Shown here: piece after piece, positions 4,845 to 7,098 of the stretch | Position numbering within the stretch: position 1 is the stretch's first letter | Layout of the letters: every line of letters begins with the position of its first letter | Origin: Nitrospirota bacterium | GTDB taxonomy: Bacteria; Nitrospinota; Nitrospinia; Nitrospinales; Nitrospinaceae | Assembly: GCA_030600405.1 (NCBI GenBank) | Contig: JAUVMD010000060.1 | Span: 1 to 7,098 of the forward strand | Direction: 5' to 3' | Length of the DNA: 7,098 bases | The notes under the pieces: model-generated | What the model saw: only the letters and a program-made list of their open reading frames with translations | What the model was told of the DNA's origin: nothing | Databases searched by the model: none | Position numbers and translations under genes: made by a program

Positions 4845-6866
4845 ATGAATCAGGCAAAAGAGCCCGGCCCAATTAGAAATCCCAACCCCTCTATAGAGCA
4901 GATTAAATGTGAAAATCAATGGTATTCGTCGGTTTTTGAATTTTTGAAATCCATCGAAACATCCCGGTTGGATAGCTTACGGGACATTTCACTCAATCCT
5001 TTATTTGAAAATACCTATCGTTACTTGAATCATCTTCTTCGCTTTCGGAATGCCGCATTTTACTTGGCCGAAGAACAAGAAAACGCTTTTACTCTGGAAT
5101 ACTGGCAACCCGTTTCCCGTGAATCCTTGTTCCGCCGTCAGATCGCCTCCTTGATTAAAAATAGAGAGTTCGATAGGCACCAGGAGCCTAACCGCTCATA
5201 TATCTATTACGATGACGAAACGGGTTCTTCCCTGGTTTTGCAGGCCATCGCGACTCCCTATCGTTGTTTTGGTGTGTTCGCGGGGATGTATAAGAAAAAC
5301 CTTTTCCCCGACAGGCCTCAAGAGAAATTGAACCGGGTGTCCGCTATTTTGCAAAATCTGGCCCAGGTGTTGGAAGGGGTTTTCACCCGAAACGGGCTCT
5401 CCCAATTCAATGACACAGTAAATCCGGACATGCCGGCACCGTTAACAAACACTCAAAACAGGAATGCCGCTTTCCCCAATGAGGACATTTCAGGGCCGCA
5501 AGGGCCGGGAGTGTTTCACAAGCAACCCTTTCATGATTTTTTAACGGAGCTTCCAAGCCGTGCTCTGGTGGAGGACCGGTTGAATATGGCTTTAGCTCAT
5601 GCCCGGTATGGCGGGGAGAAAGTCGCTGTTTTGATTTTGGACGTCGATAATTTTAAACGAGTGAATGATTTTATGGGAATTCCTGCGGGGGATGTGTTGC
5701 TTAAAAACCTGTCTCAGCGTATCCGGAAATGTTTAAGGGAGGAAGATACTCTGGGGCGGCAGGGTGGCGATGAATTCATCATTTTGCTTCCTGACATTCA
5801 TCTGATTCAAGATATCGAATTCCGGGTTCAAAAAGTACTAGATGGTATTCGCGGCTCCTTCCAGTTTGAGGGACAAGAAATTCATGCCAGTTGCAGCGTG
5901 GGAATTGCTGTTTATCCCGATGATGCGGAAGATACGGCTGGGTTGGTCCAAAAGGCGAAGGCCGCCATGTGCCAAGCCAAAGAGGAGGGTAAGGACCGCT
6001 ATCAGTTTTTCAAACCCTTTATGCTTTCCAAGGGTTACCGACAGATGGACTTGGAGAGTTCTCTTCACAAGGCTTTGGAGAACGAGGAGTTTCAATTGCA
6101 TTTTCAGCCGAAGATGTCCATTCGAACTGGAAAGATTGAGGGTATGGAGGCGCTCCTTAGGTGGAATCATCCACAACGAGGGATGATTTATCCTTCAGAG
6201 TTTGTGCCGGTTGCGGAGGGGGTAGGTTTGATCCAGCAGATCGGAGAGTGGGTTCTTCTCAATGCCTGTCAGCAGATCAAAGCCTGGAAACGGGCGGGCT
6301 TTCCTCCGATCAGTATTGCGGTGAACCTTTCCGGATATCAGGTGAATCAGCCGCATTGGATTTCTAAAGTTCAAACTATTCTGGAACGAACGGGGGTTGA
6401 TCCGAAATCTCTTGAAATGGAGATTACCGAAACCGTTTTGATGGATAATTCGGATGTAGCGTTGTCTAACTTGCGCCAATTGGATGAAATGGGAATCCGG
6501 ATTTCAATCGACGATTTTGGCACCGGATACTCTTCGCTTTCTTATTTGAAGCGCTTCCCCATTCATGCACTGAAAATTGACCGATCCTTTGTTCGCGGCA
6601 TCGGCAAATTAGGTATTGGAACTGATGCGGTGATCACCAAGGCTATCGTTTCTCTGGCCCAGGCGTTGAATCTGAAAACCGTGGCAGAGGGAGTGGAGCA
6701 AGTGCAGGAGAAGGCCTATCTCGAATCCATCGGGTGTGACGATATGCAGGGGTACCTGTTAAGTAAACCCTTGCCCGTGGAGCAAATCAATTACATGTTC
6801 ACTCGGAAACTGAAAAATCCTGTGCGCAACTATTGGCCGCTAGATGGAATACCTCAAGCGGTCTAA
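4845..6866 (+). CDS. GAF-like/GGDEF/EAL c-di-GMP cyclase-phosphodiesterase
   Basis: From the ATG at 4845 the product has 673 residues; an in-frame TTG at 4809 would add 12. Neither has a strong ribosome site, and ATG is preferred. Residues about 38-183 form a GAF-like sensory region, followed by a variable Pro/Asn-rich linker. The GGDEF domain (about 227-390) has 'ILDVDNFKRVND' with Asp266, intact GGDEF at 307-311 and an RxxD inhibitory site (REED, 298-301) five residues before it. The EAL domain (about 405-650) has Glu435 of 'EALLRW', Asn494, Glu529, Asp556-Asp557 in 'IDDFGTGYSS', Lys577, Glu615 in 'AEGVE' and Gln635. Both active sites thus appear complete, so it may make c-di-GMP from GTP and cleave it to pGpG, with the GAF-like region deciding the balance. 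No membrane segment, so cytoplasmic. It is preceded by a 226-bp gap and probably has its own promoter. Confidence 0.93.
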   Translation: MNQAKEPGPIRNPNPSIEQIKCENQWYSSVFEFLKSIETSRLDSLRDISLNPLFENTYRYLNHLLRFRNAAFYLAEEQENAFTLEYWQPVSRESLFRRQIASLIKNREFDRHQEPNRSYIYYDDETGSSLVLQAIATPYRCFGVFAGMYKKNLFPDRPQEKLNRVSAILQNLAQVLEGVFTRNGLSQFNDTVNPDMPAPLTNTQNRNAAFPNEDISGPQGPGVFHKQPFHDFLTELPSRALVEDRLNMALAHARYGGEKVAVLILDVDNFKRVNDFMGIPAGDVLLKNLSQRIRKCLREEDTLGRQGGDEFIILLPDIHLIQDIEFRVQKVLDGIRGSFQFEGQEIHASCSVGIAVYPDDAEDTAGLVQKAKAAMCQAKEEGKDRYQFFKPFMLSKGYRQMDLESSLHKALENEEFQLHFQPKMSIRTGKIEGMEALLRWNHPQRGMIYPSEFVPVAEGVGLIQQIGEWVLLNACQQIKAWKRAGFPPISIAVNLSGYQVNQPHWISKVQTILERTGVDPKSLEMEITETVLMDNSDVALSNLRQLDEMGIRISIDDFGTGYSSLSYLKRFPIHALKIDRSFVRGIGKLGIGTDAVITKAIVSLAQALNLKTVAEGVEQVQEKAYLESIGCDDMQGYLLSKPLPVEQINYMFTRKLKNPVRNYWPLDGIPQAV

Positions 6867-6871
6867 TAAAA

Positions 6872-6906
6872 GAAGCGGCTGAGGAACCCTCTTCCTCAGC
6901 CGCTTC
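6872..6906. terminator. Perfect 15-bp-stem intrinsic terminator between convergent genes
   Basis: GAAGCGGCTGAGGAA (6872-6886) and TTCCTCAGCCGCTTC (6892-6906) pair perfectly around the 5-nt loop CCCTC. On the minus strand the stem is followed by TTTTATTA, a usable T-tract, so it should end the ferredoxin transcript. On the plus strand the hairpin starts 5 nt after the GGDEF-EAL stop but is followed by AAATATC, so termination there would be weaker. Confidence 0.85.
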
Positions 6907-6928
6907 AAATATCTCGGGTATTATAATC

Positions 6929-7098
6929 TTACAGATCGGCGTTCTTTCGATCCGGATTTCTGAATAAAGAAGTTTCATTGGTCAGTTCATCCAGCGCCGG
7001 GAACTCCTGATCGGCATGGATCTTTACGGCTTTGATCAGCAATTCTTCTTCGGATTCTTTTCGGTCTACATCGGGGATACAACAGTCTACCGGGCACA
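6929..7098 (-). CDS. YfhL-type 4Fe-4S ferredoxin, C-terminal part (5' end outside window)
   Basis: The minus-strand frame is open from the window edge to a TAA at 6931-6929, giving 55 residues. It begins 'CPVDCCIPDVDRKESEEELL', which is the last cluster-binding Cys-Pro of a bacterial-type double 4Fe-4S ferredoxin followed by the C-terminal tail. Escherichia coli YfhL has the same arrangement ('VCPIPNTIVKDP', then an acidic 'ETEEQLWDKF' helix), and here 'ESEEELLIKAVKIHAD' aligns with it. The tail runs about 25 residues further than in YfhL ('FPALDELTNETSLFRNPD' and on). The other cluster cysteines lie outside the window. A cytoplasmic electron carrier is expected. A strong terminator follows the stop by 23 bp. 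Confidence 0.82.
   Translation of the reverse strand, partial: CPVDCCIPDVDRKESEEELLIKAVKIHADQEFPALDELTNETSLFRNPDRKNADL

Noticed and set aside
1..7098. Mobile element, prophage, CRISPR array or RNA genes
   Set aside because: No transposase, integrase, terminal repeats, regularly spaced repeats, tRNA-like cloverleaf or rRNA stretches were seen.

Overview
The window carries nine protein-coding genes on a single bacterial chromosome fragment: two cut by the window edges and seven complete. There is no sign of a mobile element, CRISPR array, tRNA or rRNA. Gene content (LemA, a GIDE-domain membrane protein, HDOD, HspQ, a GGDEF-EAL protein and a YfhL-type ferredoxin) fits a free-living, probably Gram-negative bacterium with c-di-GMP signalling. 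The proteins look like those of proteobacterial or Nitrospinota-type environmental lineages, but nothing here fixes the taxon. Base composition looks moderate and even across the window, with no island-like stretch.

Left part (1-978, + strand): the C-terminal end of a probable SAM-dependent methyltransferase overlaps by 4 bp (ATGA) a CDP-alcohol phosphatidyltransferase-family membrane protein. The pair is probably translationally coupled and suggests a lipid or small-alcohol modification step. The phosphatidyltransferase keeps all four catalytic aspartates but has Trp in place of the conserved Arg of its signature.

Middle part (1062-3063, - strand): a lemA gene is followed after 24 bp by a GIDE-domain membrane protein with two flanking membrane helices, no RING finger and a textbook EF-hand calcium loop. 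Upstream, on the same strand but about 200 bp away, is a small, very acidic protein of unknown function. A hairpin and an operator-like palindrome lie in the divergent region between this small gene and the HDOD gene.

Right part (3226-6866, + strand): an HDOD signalling protein, a short HspQ/YccV-like protein and a two-helix membrane protein run close together and may form an operon. After a 226-bp spacer comes a GAF-like/GGDEF/EAL protein whose cyclase motif, inhibitory site and phosphodiesterase residues are all intact, so it could both make and degrade c-di-GMP. It converges on a ferredoxin gene (- strand, cut by the window end), with a perfect 15-bp-stem terminator between them.

No wholly new multi-gene system is evident. 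The most unusual items are the LemA/GIDE/EF-hand pair, the altered phosphatidyltransferase signature, the acidic orphan gene with its structured divergent promoter region, and the HDOD-HspQ-membrane protein cluster.
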